From Eledone cirrhosa (lineage: Eukaryota > Mollusca > Cephalopoda > Octopoda > Eledonidae): 64,000 nt of DNA. Made by a program: the position numbers and the translations under genes. Below the pieces are notes generated by a model that made no database searches, had not been told where the DNA came from, and saw only the letters and a list, made by a program, of their open reading frames with translations. The stretch spans positions 100,118,933 through 100,182,932 of the forward strand of contig OZ024746.1 of assembly GCA_964016885.1 (NCBI GenBank). Direction: 5' to 3'. Positions 32,654 to 43,425 of this stretch are shown piece after piece (the stretch's first letter is position 1; each line of letters starts with the position of its first letter).

Positions 32654-33480
32654 GGTTAAACAACAGCAAATAACAACGTCTGTAACTCAAAAGAGAAATT
32701 CGACCTCGATTCGACCTTGAACAACTAGGCTAATAACGACATTAATGACTTTAGTCGCAACGATCTACTACTTTCGCTAAATCGCCAAATTTATCTGTTC
32801 TACGGTATTAACACTAAATTTCAAATTAGCAAATAAAGATAGGCATTATAAATTATGAACCCGTCTTCATATCATAGTGTTGCCGGTAAGACTCCGACAG
32901 AGTATAATAAAAACGAAAATGGAAAGATTTACAAAGAATTTAATTAGATTCTATTTCTTTTTAGTTTTTGTTTTTCCTGTTGGCTTTGTGTTTGGAAAAC
33001 TATTTCGCATGGTTGTATGCCAGTAGAAAGAGCAGTGTCTTGTCTTAAGCCCTCTATATACGTGACACAACATCAAATAGCTTATTTGCAGATAATTAGA
33101 AGATTTGCACTGCCACAGGGATCAACGAAATGAATTAAATGAGAATCTGTGTGAAGATTATGTGATTTTCGAGAGATTTACATAAGAAATTATTTGTACA
33201 ACTGTTACACAATGTATCAATGGAAAATAAATGAGAAATAAATACGGTGTTTTTATTCCACGAGGGAACTAACAAAATTTAAATTGAAAAGTTTTGAGAG
33301 AGTTTATGGACATCACTGTAAGCAGCGGAAAAACTAAAATATTGAAGACTGTTCCTTTAGATGACATCAAGTGTTTATTCTGAGTTCAAATCGGCAGTCG
33401 TTGAGGTACTTGACGCTGTGATGTGTTCTTTGAAACAACACAAAGGATTATAAAACTAACGAATACTCTAGAAACATTTC
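32654..33480. other. Non-coding stretch
   Basis: One of the longest stretches here with no recognised repeat or gene. It is AT-rich, and the frames are short. Confidence 0.45.
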
Positions 33481-33504
33481 ATTTTCATTTGCCCCACCCT
33501 TCTC

Positions 33505-33545
33505 TCTCTCTCTCTCTCTCTGTCTGTCTCTCTCTCTCTCTATAC
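33505..33545 (+). repeat. (CT)n microsatellite
   Basis: A CT run with a ctgtctgtct interruption. Confidence 0.9.
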
Positions 33546-33568
33546 ACACCCACATATATATATATGTA

Positions 33569-33882
33569 CAGTGAACCACCGGAATTCGCGGTCTCGACAT
33601 TCACTGTACCGGTTATTCGCAGAATTTTCCTTAGAACCTAACTAATAATTGTTTGTGGAAACCATCGCATATTCGTGGCAATATATATATTTTCTTTAAC
33701 GTTAAATTATTAATATCAATCTACCGTATTTGCCGGCCTATTGGACGCCCCTTCGTATAAGACGCTCACTCTTTTTTATTATATTTTATGATATATTTTG
33801 ACGGTTATAGGCATTTTTATGGACCACGTCCAATAATCGCGGATTTTCACACTTCGCCCCTGCGAATACCGAGGGGAAACTG
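33569..33882. mobile_element. pogo/Tigger-like non-autonomous element
   Basis: Left tip TA-CAGTGAACCACCGGAATTCG, right tip (inward) TA-CAGTTTCCCCTCGGTATTCG. Inside, cgccccttcgtataagacgc suggests a second short element nested at about 33725-33775. No transposase. Confidence 0.7.
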
Positions 33883-35255
33883 TATATATATTCGTGCACG
33901 CATACATAAAAGGTCCTCCATCGGTTTCCACGATGAGCATTCGGCTCAAACAAATAAACGTGCTTCTCGTTAAATTAAGGTGCAAGTAGTTAAGAATAAA
34001 CACACACATGCATATATATATATATATAGTTTCGTTGACAAGTATATTAATGTGCACAGACACACAGATATATTGCCCTTGGTATGACAGTGTGGTTTTA
34101 GCTCAATGTAGGATAACTAGTATACTACAGAGCCGTTATAAGTTTAGGAATAACCAAAGAGTGCTTAGAAATACATTGTTTTATTTGCTAACAGTGTTTC
34201 ATCCATACCCTAGGGCAGGAATCATCGGAGCTTATAAATAAAAAATATATATCAAAGGTTGCAGGCTCCATCGAGATCTGTCACCAGAACAAGGATAAAG
34301 GACGAATAGGGGGGTCCCAAGGCCAGTGCTGTATAGAATAACACATAATACATGATACATATAATGCCATAAAAAATTACATTAAAAGTTTATCACATAA
34401 ATGGTGCAATAGATCAAAAGGAGGTTGAGAAAGATTGCAATGCAGTTTCAATATACAATCTGGATTTGAACTGCTAATTTTACCTGCATGAAACTGTAGA
34501 TCACAACTTTCAATACTCCTCCTAAAATATAGGAGTTGTACTTCATCAATAAATCTACATTACTAAAGAGCAAAAGGTAAGCTATAAATGAGAACATAAT
34601 TTTGCTTTGTAATCACATGGTTACACGTATGATCTCAGTTTTGTGTCATAGTGTTTTTTACTATAACCTAGAGCAGGATTCTCAATTTTGTGTCTCTCCT
34701 TTGTTCTGTCCTACACCATTCTGTTTTTGTGTGCTGTGTGCTTGGTTTGTACATGCATTACATCCAGGTGTATGTGTGTTTTATTTATTTATTCATGTGT
34801 TTATTTACTTAATATATATTTTATAACCCCCTAAAAAATGTTTTAAAGGTGCATTTCATATTAATAAAATGGAAGTTCTCTGATCATTATTTTACAAAAG
34901 TATTTATCTTTTTTTTTTAATTTATATTAGTGGTCGATGAGGTCAAAGGGTTGGTGACCACTGATCTAGCTTGACTTACTAGTCCATAGCAACTTTAATA
35001 GGTTCCACTTTGTTACAATTTCAAGCAGGTCTCTTTTTTTGAGATCACTTCCCTTTATTTTAACTTCCTGGACAGATATATTATGTCAGACCTACCCAAA
35101 ATACATTAAATGTATATAAACCAACAAACACAAAAGAAATATGTAAGTTAACCTAAGAAATTCAACCTTACAAAACAATATTTGATCTGTCATGCAATTT
35201 TTTTATATATTTATTTATGTTTCATTTTCTTTGTAACATTATAAAATATAAAATA
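33883..35255. other. Non-coding stretch
   Basis: Short TA and CA runs only. Neither the frames at 34008-34241 and 34602-34826 nor the other short ones have domain features or flanking splice sites I trust. Confidence 0.45.
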
Positions 35256-36205
35256 CTAGCAGTGGTACCCGGCGTTGCACGGGATAAGGTAAGGTATTTT
35301 GGGAGGCGGGCCGCCAACAGACCTAATTGTGGAAAAACTGCATGCCTGGACAATATGTAAAGAAAATAAACCGAATACTCTGATGGCTGGATAATCTTTA
35401 AGATTTTACTCAATGAAGCAGGAAAAATGCAGGTTTTCACCTAATGCGGGCCCTAGAGGATCAAGAAAATGAATTTATTTTATGTGCATAATATGCCTTG
35501 AAATTTCGGGAAAATCGGCTAGACGTAACGCCTCAAAAAAGCCCTAAAAAGCTGAAAAAGTGAAGTCTTTCACCTAATGCGGACCCTAGGCCATAAAAAA
35601 GTTGGATTTTCTTTGCTCACGGTATGAAGAAGAGACTAACTAATACATAGTTACAATTTCAAGGAAATCGGTCTGACGTAACGCCTCAAAAAAACCCTAA
35701 AAAGCTTAAAAAACGTAGTTTTTCACCTAATGATCAAATGATTCAGTTTTTCACCTAATGATTCACTAGGAGATCAAAAAGTTGAATTTTATGTGCATAA
35801 CACTCCCTGAAACATAAGTAATACACATGTAAAGTTTGAAAAAGATCGGTTGGGTACTTCTCGAGTTTTAGGGATTCAAACTCACAGACACACACAGAGA
35901 CATCCTCAAGGAAGTGACGTGATGCAGCCAGCCAGACATACAGACAGATATTATAAGGGCACGACGTTATATGTGTGTATCTATCTAAAAAGAGAAAGAG
36001 TAAGAATTATAGAGAGAGACCACTAAATCGCCTAATGCGGTCCCTACGGCATTGAAAATTTGAAATTTCTTTTGCTCAGAACACTCACAGGACCATAAGT
36101 ATTACATGTGTAAAGTTTGAAAACAATCGGTTGGGTGGTTCTCGAGTTTTAGTGATTCAAACTCACACACACACAGACGGACATCCTCAGTTTTATATAT
36201 ATAGA
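35256..36205 (-). mobile_element. Helitron, non-autonomous (about 950 bp)
   Basis: Minus strand. The 5' end is TCTATATATATAAAACTGAG (36205 downward). The 3' end is a hairpin (CCCGTGCAACGCCGGG, about 35266-35282) followed by ACCACTG and CTAG at 35259-35256, then T. A TC start, a CTAG end behind a hairpin, and no terminal inverted repeats are the Helitron signature. The interior has degenerate internal repeats: ggttgggtacttctcgagtt at 35850 and again near 36130, and tttcacctaatgcggaccct-type words three times between 35430 and 35590. No Rep/helicase coding. Confidence 0.85.
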
Positions 36206-36241
36206 CTAGCAGAAAACCGCCCCCGGGTGGTTTTCTGCTAG
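36206..36241 (-). mobile_element. Helitron-like 3' hairpin directly abutting the next Helitron's 5' end
   Basis: A 36-base palindrome (ctagcagaaaaccgccccc, gggtggttttctgctag). In minus sense it ends CTAG and is followed with no spacer by the TC start of the Helitron at 36205. It matches the hairpin at 3076-3113 and not the 3' hairpin of the neighbouring Helitron. Confidence 0.75.
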
Positions 36242-36400
36242 TATATATATATATTACACACACAGAAATGTATATATATTTCTGTGTGTATATATATATA
36301 TATTTCTGTGTGTATATATATATATTTCTGTGTGTGTATATATATATTTCTGTGTGTGTATATATATATATATTACACACACACAGAAATGTATATATGT
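36242..36400. repeat. TA/CACA microsatellite with repeated acacagaaa words
   Basis: Alternating TA tracts and ttctgtgtgt or acacacagaaatg words. The ends form a palindrome. Confidence 0.9.
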
Positions 36401-36624
36401 TTCTGTAGCACTCCTCAATTCCCCCCTCTCTCCCTCCCGCTATCCCCCTCTTGTAGTCTGTCTCTTTCTTTCACTCTCACTCTCTCTCTACGCGTGCGCA
36501 AAAAACATTCGCACGCGCGCTCGTGTTTCCACTGTTGGACAGACAGACAGACAGAGAAATTGCTGGTTATATATTATAAGGAGATAAACGATTCACCCTT
36601 TGAAATAATTCTGGTTTGTTCTCT

Positions 36625-37080
36625 CCGTTTGTGTGTGTATGTGTCTGTGGCTGTGTGTGTATGTATGTATGTGTATGTGTCTGTATGTGTGTGTGTATGT
36701 ATGTGTGTGTGTGTGTATGTGTATGTGTCTGTCTGTATGTGTATGTGTGTGTATGTGTGTATGTGGCTGTGTGTGTATGTGTATGTGTGTCTGTGTATGT
36801 ATGTGTATGTCTGCATGTGTGTGTATGTATGTATGTGTGTGTCTGTATGTGTGTCTGTATGTATGTGTCTGTGTATAGGTGTGTGTGTGTGTATGTGTCT
36901 GAGTGTGTATGTGTCCGTATGTGTGTGTCTGTGTGTGTATGTGTCTGTATATGTATGTGCCTGTATGTATCTGTGTCTGTGTATGTATGTGTGTGTGTGT
37001 GTGTGTCTGTGTCTGTATATATGTATGTGTCTGTGTATGTATATGTGTGTGTATGTGTCTGAATGAACAAACAGACACAC
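36625..37080 (+). repeat. Long TG-rich (TGTA/TGTC) microsatellite
   Basis: About 450 bp of tgtg, tatg and tctg words. It produces long spurious frames in all six readings (Cys/Val/Met on plus, Thr/His on minus). Confidence 0.97.
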
Positions 37081-37091
37081 ATACATATATA

Positions 37092-37140
37092 TCATCATCA
37101 TCATTTTAAGGTCTGCTTTCCAACAGTGAGAAGAATATAT
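37092..37140 (-). mobile_element. LINE 3' terminal scrap with ATC tail
   Basis: catcatcatcatcattttaa then ggtctgctttccaacagtg: the (GAT)n tail and last UTR bases of the LINE family described at 37627-39632. Confidence 0.65.
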
Positions 37141-37324
37141 ATGTCGTATATATAACAAAGGAATTGTGGTAAGGAACTAGATGGACCATAACGCACCAGA
37201 GTACTCAATACTTAGGGTAGTAGAGTGGGTAATACTTTTTCCTATATGTTATATATAGAAAAGGCTTACTGAACACAAACCGAAACCTGTACCGCAGTCG
37301 GGATTATCTCTCTCTCTCTCATTT

Positions 37325-37592
37325 ATATATAACCATAGTTTTGCACCAAGAAAGTTCCCCTCTGAGGTACAAGTCTGGGCAAGGTGTGTTCCTGGAAGAC
37401 GAGTAGTCACCGATACATACCAGTCTCTCCTCTCCATGCCACCACTGTTGTCCAAGGGAAAGACAATGGCTGATATAGCTTGGCACCAGTGACATAAAGT
37501 ATCTTGCTCAAGAACACAACGCATCACTCGGTCCAGGATTTGAACTCAATGATTGTGAGCTCAACACTAACCACTAAGTCACGTGCCTTCAC
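37325..37592 (-). mobile_element. tRNA-derived SINE, type 3
   Basis: Opens with ccatagttttgcaccaagaa and aagttcccctctgaggtaca, passes tcaagaacacaacgcatcac and ends with the head aggatttgaactcaatgatt. The CG-rich words match the copy at 30142. Confidence 0.85.
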
Positions 37593-38071
37593 ACACATAT
37601 GTGTGTGTGTGTGTACATAAATATATATCATCATCTTCGTTTAACGTCCATCTTCCACACAAGCATGGGTTAGACGGGAGTTGTCCCACTTGAGGCAAGG
37701 TTGGTCGGGTGACTGTGTCTCACTCATATAGGACTGTCTGGCAGGTTTTCTATGGTTGGATGCCCTTCCTAACACCAACCACATTTACAGTGTGGAACTG
37801 GGAACCTTTTACCGTGTTGCCGACACGACCACATTACAGCATGGACTGGGTGTTTTTTTCTCGTGACACCTACACGATCTCGATATCTCATTTATTTAGG
37901 ACTGGATGTTGTGGTACCAACTTTACAGAGAGAGGGTGGTCTTGGTGGGAGTGGGAGGATAGGGTAGTGGATTGGGGTGTATATTTGGTTAAGAGGTGCC
38001 TACTGACTGTAGGTTTCACTTTGTAGATAGGCAAGGCAGGTCTTCAGTATTACTGCGTATCGCCAAAGATC

Positions 38072-38581
38072 TCAATCCAGTGACATTGTCTTGGAGAGGT
38101 GTAAGTGTATGAGGTCAGAATTTATCAAATCGTCCCAGGTTTTTCTGGGTCTACCTACTCCGTAACTTCCATCAATTTTGATTGCCCTGCACTTTTTTAT
38201 ACAGCTGTCGTCTTTCATGTGCATCACATGGCCATACCAACATCTGATCCCTCTTATTCCTAATTTTTCACTTAGTTCATTTATGCTTTGCCATTCACGT
38301 ATATTACTATTACACATACAACGGAGCATGCAAGCTTCGTTCCTCTCCAGTCTGCGCAGGTCCTCTGCACACAATGCTCCTGTCTCACTGCCATGTAACA
38401 TTGCTGTTCGTATACAGGCATCATACAATCTGCCTTTCATTTTTAGAGAGAAACCTTTAGCGGCCAACAGTGGTATAAGCTCTCTGAACTTTTTCCATCC
38501 CGTTCTAACTCTAGCTACTGTACTTTCAGAGCACCCTCCACCACTGCTGATTTTGTCACCCAGGTAACGGAAGGTGTCCAC
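38072..38581 (-). pseudogene. LINE C-terminal domain (169 residues, open)
   Basis: Open minus-strand frame beginning in the RT thumb: FRYLGDKISSGGGCSESTVA, then GWKKFRELIPLL, AMLHGSETGALCAEDLRRLE, RWYGHVMHMKDDSCIKKC-like words and GRPRKTWDDLINSDL. The YLGD, MLxGSET, YGHV and GRPRKTW words are the standard succession at the end of many LINE RTs. It is cut off from the rest by frameshifts. Confidence 0.85.
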
Positions 38582-38720
38582 TATTTCTATAGAACCATCT
38601 GGGCAATAGAAGGAGCTAGTATCCTGTGGACACTTGCTACTTATTGCACCTGAGCATCGGCCACATAAAATCTACGTTCTTAGATAGCTTACCTGTGATC
38701 CCACTACACCTTTTATGTAC

Positions 38721-38970
38721 CTATAGTTTGCATTTGAGACGTAAAATGGAATTTCTGCCTACTCCTTTCCTACATACTGAGCATGGCCATTTTCCTGAGG
38801 GGACCTGTGCCCTATTTTCCTTTCTACAAACTAGAACTTTAGTCTTAGACAAGTTAACTTTAAGACCTTTTGATTCTAGGCCATGCTTCCATGTTTGGAA
38901 TTTCTTCTCTAGTTCAGCCATAGATTCAGCTATGAGAATTAGATAATCTGTGTATAGGTGTTCCCATGGG
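38721..38970 (-). pseudogene. LINE RT motif C region and Cys-rich segment, inactivated
   Basis: In minus sense, 38965-38925 reads EHLYTDYLILIAESM. The catalytic YADD box is changed to YTDY, losing the second Asp. The frame continues through SKGLKVNLSKTKVLVCRK and into WPCSVCRKGVGRNSI and LKCK, the cysteine-rich segment seen in this LINE type. It ends at a stop. Confidence 0.8.
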
Positions 38971-39248
38971 CAGCGGGTCTTAAACTCCTCTGTTATAGCC
39001 TGAAGGGCAATAATAAATAGGGTTCAATGTTCTGTCCTTAGCCCCCTCCTAACTTTTACACTAAATTCTTCACAATATTCATTGTTAATTCTAACCTTAC
39101 TGACTGTTCCTTTATACATGGCTTGTATAGCTCTCACCAGCCATTCATATACACCTAGTTTTCTAAGAGCCCACCAGATAATGGAGCAGGGGACTGTCAA
39201 AGGCTTTCTCCAGGTCTACAAAAGCTAAGTAGAGGGGTTTACTTTTAG

Positions 39249-39630
39249 CTAGATACTTCTCCTGTAGTTGTCTACAAGGAAAAGGGTGTCTGTGGTACTT
39301 TTACCTGACACAAACCCAAACTGCATTTCATCTTGATCAATACGCTCTATGATTAGTTGCGCTATAACTCTTTCTATGGCCTTCATGACCTGGGCAACTA
39401 ACTTAATGCCTCTATAGTTTCTCCTATCTAGAGCATCTCCTTTACCCTTGTAGCAGTTAATGATGCTGCTGCTACGCCAGTCTTTTGGTATGACCCCATT
39501 CTGTATTACTTGGTTACCTATATGGGTGACCATAGTATGTCCCACCATTCCAGATGCCTTCAACATCTCAGCACCTATCTCCGAAGGCCCAGCTGCCTTG
39601 CCTGTCTTCATATCTTTGATTTCCTTACTT
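39249..39630 (-). pseudogene. LINE RT N-terminal part
   Basis: Minus-strand frame with KDMKTGKAAGPSEIGAEMLK, VIPKDWRSSSIINCYKGKGD, NYRGIKLVAQVMKAIERVIA and MQFGFVSGKSTTDTLF. These are RT motifs 0-2 in order. The Met/Tyr/Cys-rich start of the open frame (39704-39633) is microsatellite read-through and not protein. Confidence 0.85.
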
Positions 39631-39632
39631 AT

Positions 39633-39700
39633 ATATATATATACACACACACATATATACACATACATACATATATACATACATACATACATATGTACAC
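39633..39700 (+). repeat. TA/CA/CATA microsatellite
   Basis: tatatatatacacacacaca then acatacatacatatata-type words. It marks the 5' truncation point of the LINE. Confidence 0.9.
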
Positions 39701-39870
39701 ACAAAAACTACATTACCACTTATCCTCCAGCATAAAATGTAATGAGTTTAGGGTCACAACTGTAGAAAGTTTTAACAAAATGGTGATTAATAAAGAAATA
39801 AACATTCTGGAAACCATATGAAAATTTCTAAAATTCAAAGAATATAACCATGGACAAAAGCATTGGGAAT

Positions 39871-40138
39871 CAGGGTCAGATTTAGACCTTAGGGCACCGG
39901 GGCACTTCAGTGTTTTTTTTATGGGATGGGGCTCATACACAAAAAATTAGAATACACAGCAAAACCCCTAATTTTACATCAAAGTCAGAATTTATTATGT
40001 GTATGTATAACTTTTCAATTCCAATTCAAACTAACTATATTAAAACTAAAAAGCCCAGCTGAGGGTAAATTGCTATGGCTGGTGGGACCTCTGCTGTATG
40101 GGACCCGGGGCAATTGCCCCCCATTAAACCTGGCCCAG
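39871..40138. mobile_element. hAT-like short element with 8-bp target duplication
   Basis: Tips CAGGGTCAGATTTAGA and (inward) CTGGGCCAGGTTTAATG. Flanks ttgggaat (39863-39870) and ttgggact (40139-40146) match at 7 of 8 bases. Inside, ggggcacttcag and ggggcaattgccccc are typical of this element type. Confidence 0.72.
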
Positions 40139-40267
40139 TTGGGACTCAATCAACAAGATCTCAGACTTCATTTAATTATCAAGTGTTGGCGAACTCCTCA
40201 AATAGGACCAACAAAACAATGTTTCCAGTAGTGATATTATCTACAATAATCATTAAATAATTTAGTT

Positions 40268-40590
40268 TCAGGTTATTGAGAGATCACAGCTCTGATACTA
40301 TGGGGGACATGTGGTTAGAATACCTCAGGAAAGAATCACTGGACAGATTTTATGGGCAAAAACAACCGGCAGGAGACCCAGGGGTAGACCCCGAGCAAGA
40401 TGGTTGGATAACATCTTTGAGCTCGGCTGGTCTCGCTTGGGGATCCAGCCAGATCAATTGGAGATGGTTGCTTCTGACAGGACCTGCTGGGAGGGGTGTT
40501 TGAGGACTACTTCCACGTCATTCTGAAGAATAAGTGGACAAAGAAGAAAAAAGAAAAAAACAATAAAAAGAAAAAAACAATAAAAAGAAA
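40268..40590 (+). mobile_element. LINE 3' end with GAA/AAAG tail
   Basis: Plus strand. Starts gagagatcacagctctgata. The coding end includes RRPRGRPRARWLDNIFELGW and SDRTCWEGCLRTTST. The tail is gaagaaaaaagaaaaaaac. It is the same family as 13381, 14607, 50967 and 54391. Confidence 0.82.
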
Positions 40591-41424
40591 AACAAGGTGG
40601 TGATGATGGTGGTGATAATGATGATGTGATAATGATGATGGTGATAATGGTGATGGGTTTGAATAGAGAGTTAGGAATAAGTGGGTGAAGAAAAAGTTTC
40701 AGGTTATCACTGAAGACAAACAAAATATAAATACTGTTTGAGAATATTTTATTTTCTTGTAAGGTTTTTTTATTTATATATATTTTTTACAAAATCTTCA
40801 CTAAATTTTAGTAGAGTTAATTGTATATTAATTCCTTTTCAATATCAGGTTACAGTTCTTTGTTATATACATATGCACACATGTGTGTTTCTGTCTGTAT
40901 CTGTGCAAGATGATGAAAGGTGTATATCCTTATTCTACTAAAGTGTTCAGATATATAGAATAATTATAAATTTAATGGGAAATAGAAGCAGGTCAGCTGC
41001 ACCTCCTTTAATCCTTTCTACACAGCAATATATATGTAACTGACAATATTCAAAAAGTGTTAGAATACACTAGTAAGCCCATTTTGTATGAATAAATGCA
41101 TAAGATTATATTTATTAAGGCTGATCATAAAGTTATATTGCATCAAAAAGTCTCTCCTTTCATTGGTCAGTTCACAAAGTATTAGTTTGTTATTTGGTGA
41201 AATTGTATTATATGAAAAAAGTCATCCAAGCAGTTTTTCATCATTTCTTATAAAATCATAAAGAAATTTTTATGAGTAAAAATAATAGTTTTGTTTTCAA
41301 CCAAATCACCATGTAATTATATGAGTTTTTCAGGTTTCTCTTCCTCTTCTCTTACAGGAAACACGTGGTATACCTGATTGTAGTGAATAAGTTTGTGCGC
41401 GTGTGCGTGTGCGTGTGCGTGTGC

Positions 41425-41463
<39 letters not shown>

Positions 41464-41586
41464 CATGTGTGTATATACATATATATGTGTATATATATAT
41501 ACACACACACACACACATTCCTAATCAATTCTTAGAGAATTGGAATTAGAAGTGTTTTTTTTTTCTTTTGCAGAAGCTGTTCAAAA
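40591..41586. other. Non-coding; simple repeats
   Basis: gatgatggtgataatg-type run at 40594-40660 and a large TG/TA microsatellite at 41398-41516. This lies downstream of the host gene's polyadenylation signal. Confidence 0.6.
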
Positions 41587-41716
41587 TTTATTGTAATTAC
41601 ATCTTTGGAAGTCAGATAACTGGATTCTAAATGACCATTCCGGAAGTCATTACAAACGAAGTAACTTCTTCAATTCTTTGAAACTCAGACTGCACCAATT
41701 GTTCTCTCTACCCAAA
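41587..41716 (-). other. Putative 3' UTR of the host gene, with AATAAA at its end
   Basis: Minus-strand sequence from the stop codon (41719-41717) to AATAAA at 41592-41587. It is the nearest polyadenylation hexamer after the stop, so cleavage would fall near 41,570. No other use of this segment is visible. Confidence 0.6.
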
Positions 41717-41782
41717 TCAAGCACTGGTACTTGACATCATCATCTGCTTGTTAAAATATTTTTTGGAAAACTCTTCAAACGC
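41717..41782 (-). CDS. Host gene, terminal exon (21 codons plus stop)
   Basis: Minus strand. The acceptor is tttttcag just above 41782, preceded by a T-rich tract. The exon opens in phase 0 and encodes AFEEFSKKYFNKQMMMSSTS then A and TGA. It joins the open end of the 46168-46818 exon (SEIE) without changing frame. Short, charged and Met-rich; no domain visible. Being so short, it rests on the acceptor, phase match, stop and nearby AATAAA together. Confidence 0.65.
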   Translation of the reverse strand, partial: AFEEFSKKYFNKQMMMSSTSA

Positions 41783-41851
41783 CTGAAAAATAAATGTGTG
41801 TTTAAATTACATAACTAAATTAGAATTTATAGAATGTTATATAACTTCTAC

Positions 41852-42178
41852 AAGGTAGTGAATTGGTAGAGCCATTAGAATGTCAGATAGAATGCTTTAT
41901 GGTATTAGTTCTGGTTCTCTGAGTTCAAATCCCACCGAGGTTTACCTTTCATCCTTTCAAGGTCGATAAAAAAAGTACCAGTCAAGTACTGGGTCGATTC
42001 TTCCTCTATATCTCTTTCTCATTTCCTCTCTCTCACTTTCTATCTTTTACTGGAAGAAATCTGCTGTCCTCAGGTCTGGAGAGGGATGGGCTCTGCCAGG
42101 CCTAAAAATCCCCCAGAAACTCTGTATGTCAATATAGCATCCCTACGACTATCAGGAGTTATGGGACCGTACCATAGA
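41852..42178 (+). mobile_element. tRNA-derived SINE, type 2 (full length), in intron
   Basis: Head ggtagtgaattggtagagcc, B-box-like GAGTTCAAATCCCACC, CT-rich tract about 42000-42050, end tacgactatcaggagttatg then ggaccgtacc. About 327 bp, with no CT expansion, so it is a useful reference for the family. Confidence 0.9.
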
Positions 42179-42369
42179 CCATACCATATAACTTGTATTC
42201 CATCAGGAAAAAAAAAAACTATTTGTAATATTTTTACCATTGTCTAATGTCGCTAAATTTTTTTTTTTTTTTTTTTTTTCAGTGCAGAATTAATTATTTA
42301 GAAAATTATTTCTGTTATCACTAAGAGTTAAAATTTCTTGACAATGCATCAAATAAATAAATATATATT

Positions 42370-42665
42370 TTGAGTGAGAGTGTCTGAAACATATACATAT
42401 ACACCAGGTCCGAACACAAAGGAACCAAACTCCCACTGCTTCCGTCTCACCCACTCTTCCCATCTCATTATTATGAGCAAATCTGGGCCCATGCTCTGGC
42501 TGCCTCAATGTCCTGGGAGACAGAATAGAGAAGGTGTTTCCCTGGAGGATGGTGAAGAGCCATTCAAGCTTGTAAGGTTCACACCTGTGAGTAGCCAACT
42601 CTGTGCTGATGGTGGTGACTAGGGAGGTGGTCCTAGGGTCAAGGACACCAGAAGTCTTCACTGCT
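42370..42665 (-). pseudogene. Transposon-derived coding remnant (VETSG family)
   Basis: The minus-strand frame reads KTSGVLDPRTTSLVTTISTE, then LATHRCEPYKLEWLF and LQGNTFSILSPRT. It is in direct continuity with the 68-bp array that follows, which repeats its first 22 codons or so. Confidence 0.55.
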
Positions 42666-43425
42666 ATGGGGTGCTGATGGTGGTAAGTAGGGAGGTGGTC
42701 CTAGGGTCAAGGACACCAGAAGTCTCCACTGCTATGGGGTGCTGATGGTGGTAAGTAGGGAGGTGGTCCTAGGGTCAAGGACACCAGAAGTCTTCACTGC
42801 TATGGGGTGCTGATGGTGGTAAGTAGGGAGGTGGTCCTAGGGTCAAGGACACCAGAAGTCTCTACTGCTATGGGGTGCCGATGGTGGTAAGTAGGGAGGT
42901 GGTCCTAGGGTCAAGGACACCAGAAGTCTCTACTGCTATGGGGTGCTGATGGTGGTAAGTAGGGAGGTGGTCCTAGGGTCAAGGACACCAGAAGTCTCTA
43001 CTGCTATGGGGTGCCGATGGTGGTAAGTAGGGAGGTGGTCCTAGGGTCAAGGACACCAGAAGTCTCTACTGCTATGGGGTGCTGATGGTGGTAAGTAGGG
43101 AGGTGGTCCTAGGGTCAAGGACACCAGAAGTCTCTACTGCTATGGGGTGCCGATGGTGGTAAGTAGGGAGGTGGTCCTAGGGTCAAGGACACCAGAAGTC
43201 TTCACTGCTATGGGGTGATGATGGTGAGTAGGGAGGTGGTCCTAGGGTCAAGGACACCAGAAGTCTTCACTGCTATGGGGTGCCGATGGTGGTAAGTAGG
43301 GAGGTGGTCCTAGGGTCAAGGACACCAGAAGTCTTCACTGCTATGGGGGTGCTGATGATGGTGAGTAGGGAGGTGGTCCTAGAGCCAAGGACACCAGATG
43401 TCTCCACTGAAATCTAATAAGGGGA
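42600..43425 (-). repeat. 68-bp minisatellite derived from the VETSG remnant, about 12 units
   Basis: Units with ggtggtaagtagggaggtgg and tcctagggtcaaggacacca, then gaagtctccactgctatggg. In minus sense each unit spells VETSGVLDPRTTSLLTTIST. The array therefore arose by amplification of 68 bp of transposon coding DNA (17.08-kb copy: VETSGILGPRTTSLLTTIDT). Two or three units near 43210 and 43350 have small deletions. Confidence 0.9.

Larger units (their letters stand above)
37627..39632 (-). mobile_element. Degenerate LINE with Cys-rich linker and (GAT)n tail
   Basis: Minus strand, read 39632 to 37627: RT N-part (39630-39249), motif A (about 39240-39195, LAFVDLEKAFDS), motif C region and Cys-rich segment (38970-38721), C-terminal domain (38581-38072), 3' UTR with ctagcatggg-type words (37900-37640) and a GATGAT tail at 37627-37633. 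It is 5'-truncated next to a TA/CA microsatellite at 39635. Short tandem 3' tails and lack of poly(A) are usual in RTE-like LINEs, but I cannot fix the clade. Related 3' pieces are at 44644, 45325, 50279, 50345, 53215, 58186 and 59394. Confidence 0.8.

Noticed and set aside
36567..37158. Open frames of 130-260 codons on both strands
   Set aside because: Pure TG/CA microsatellite translation.
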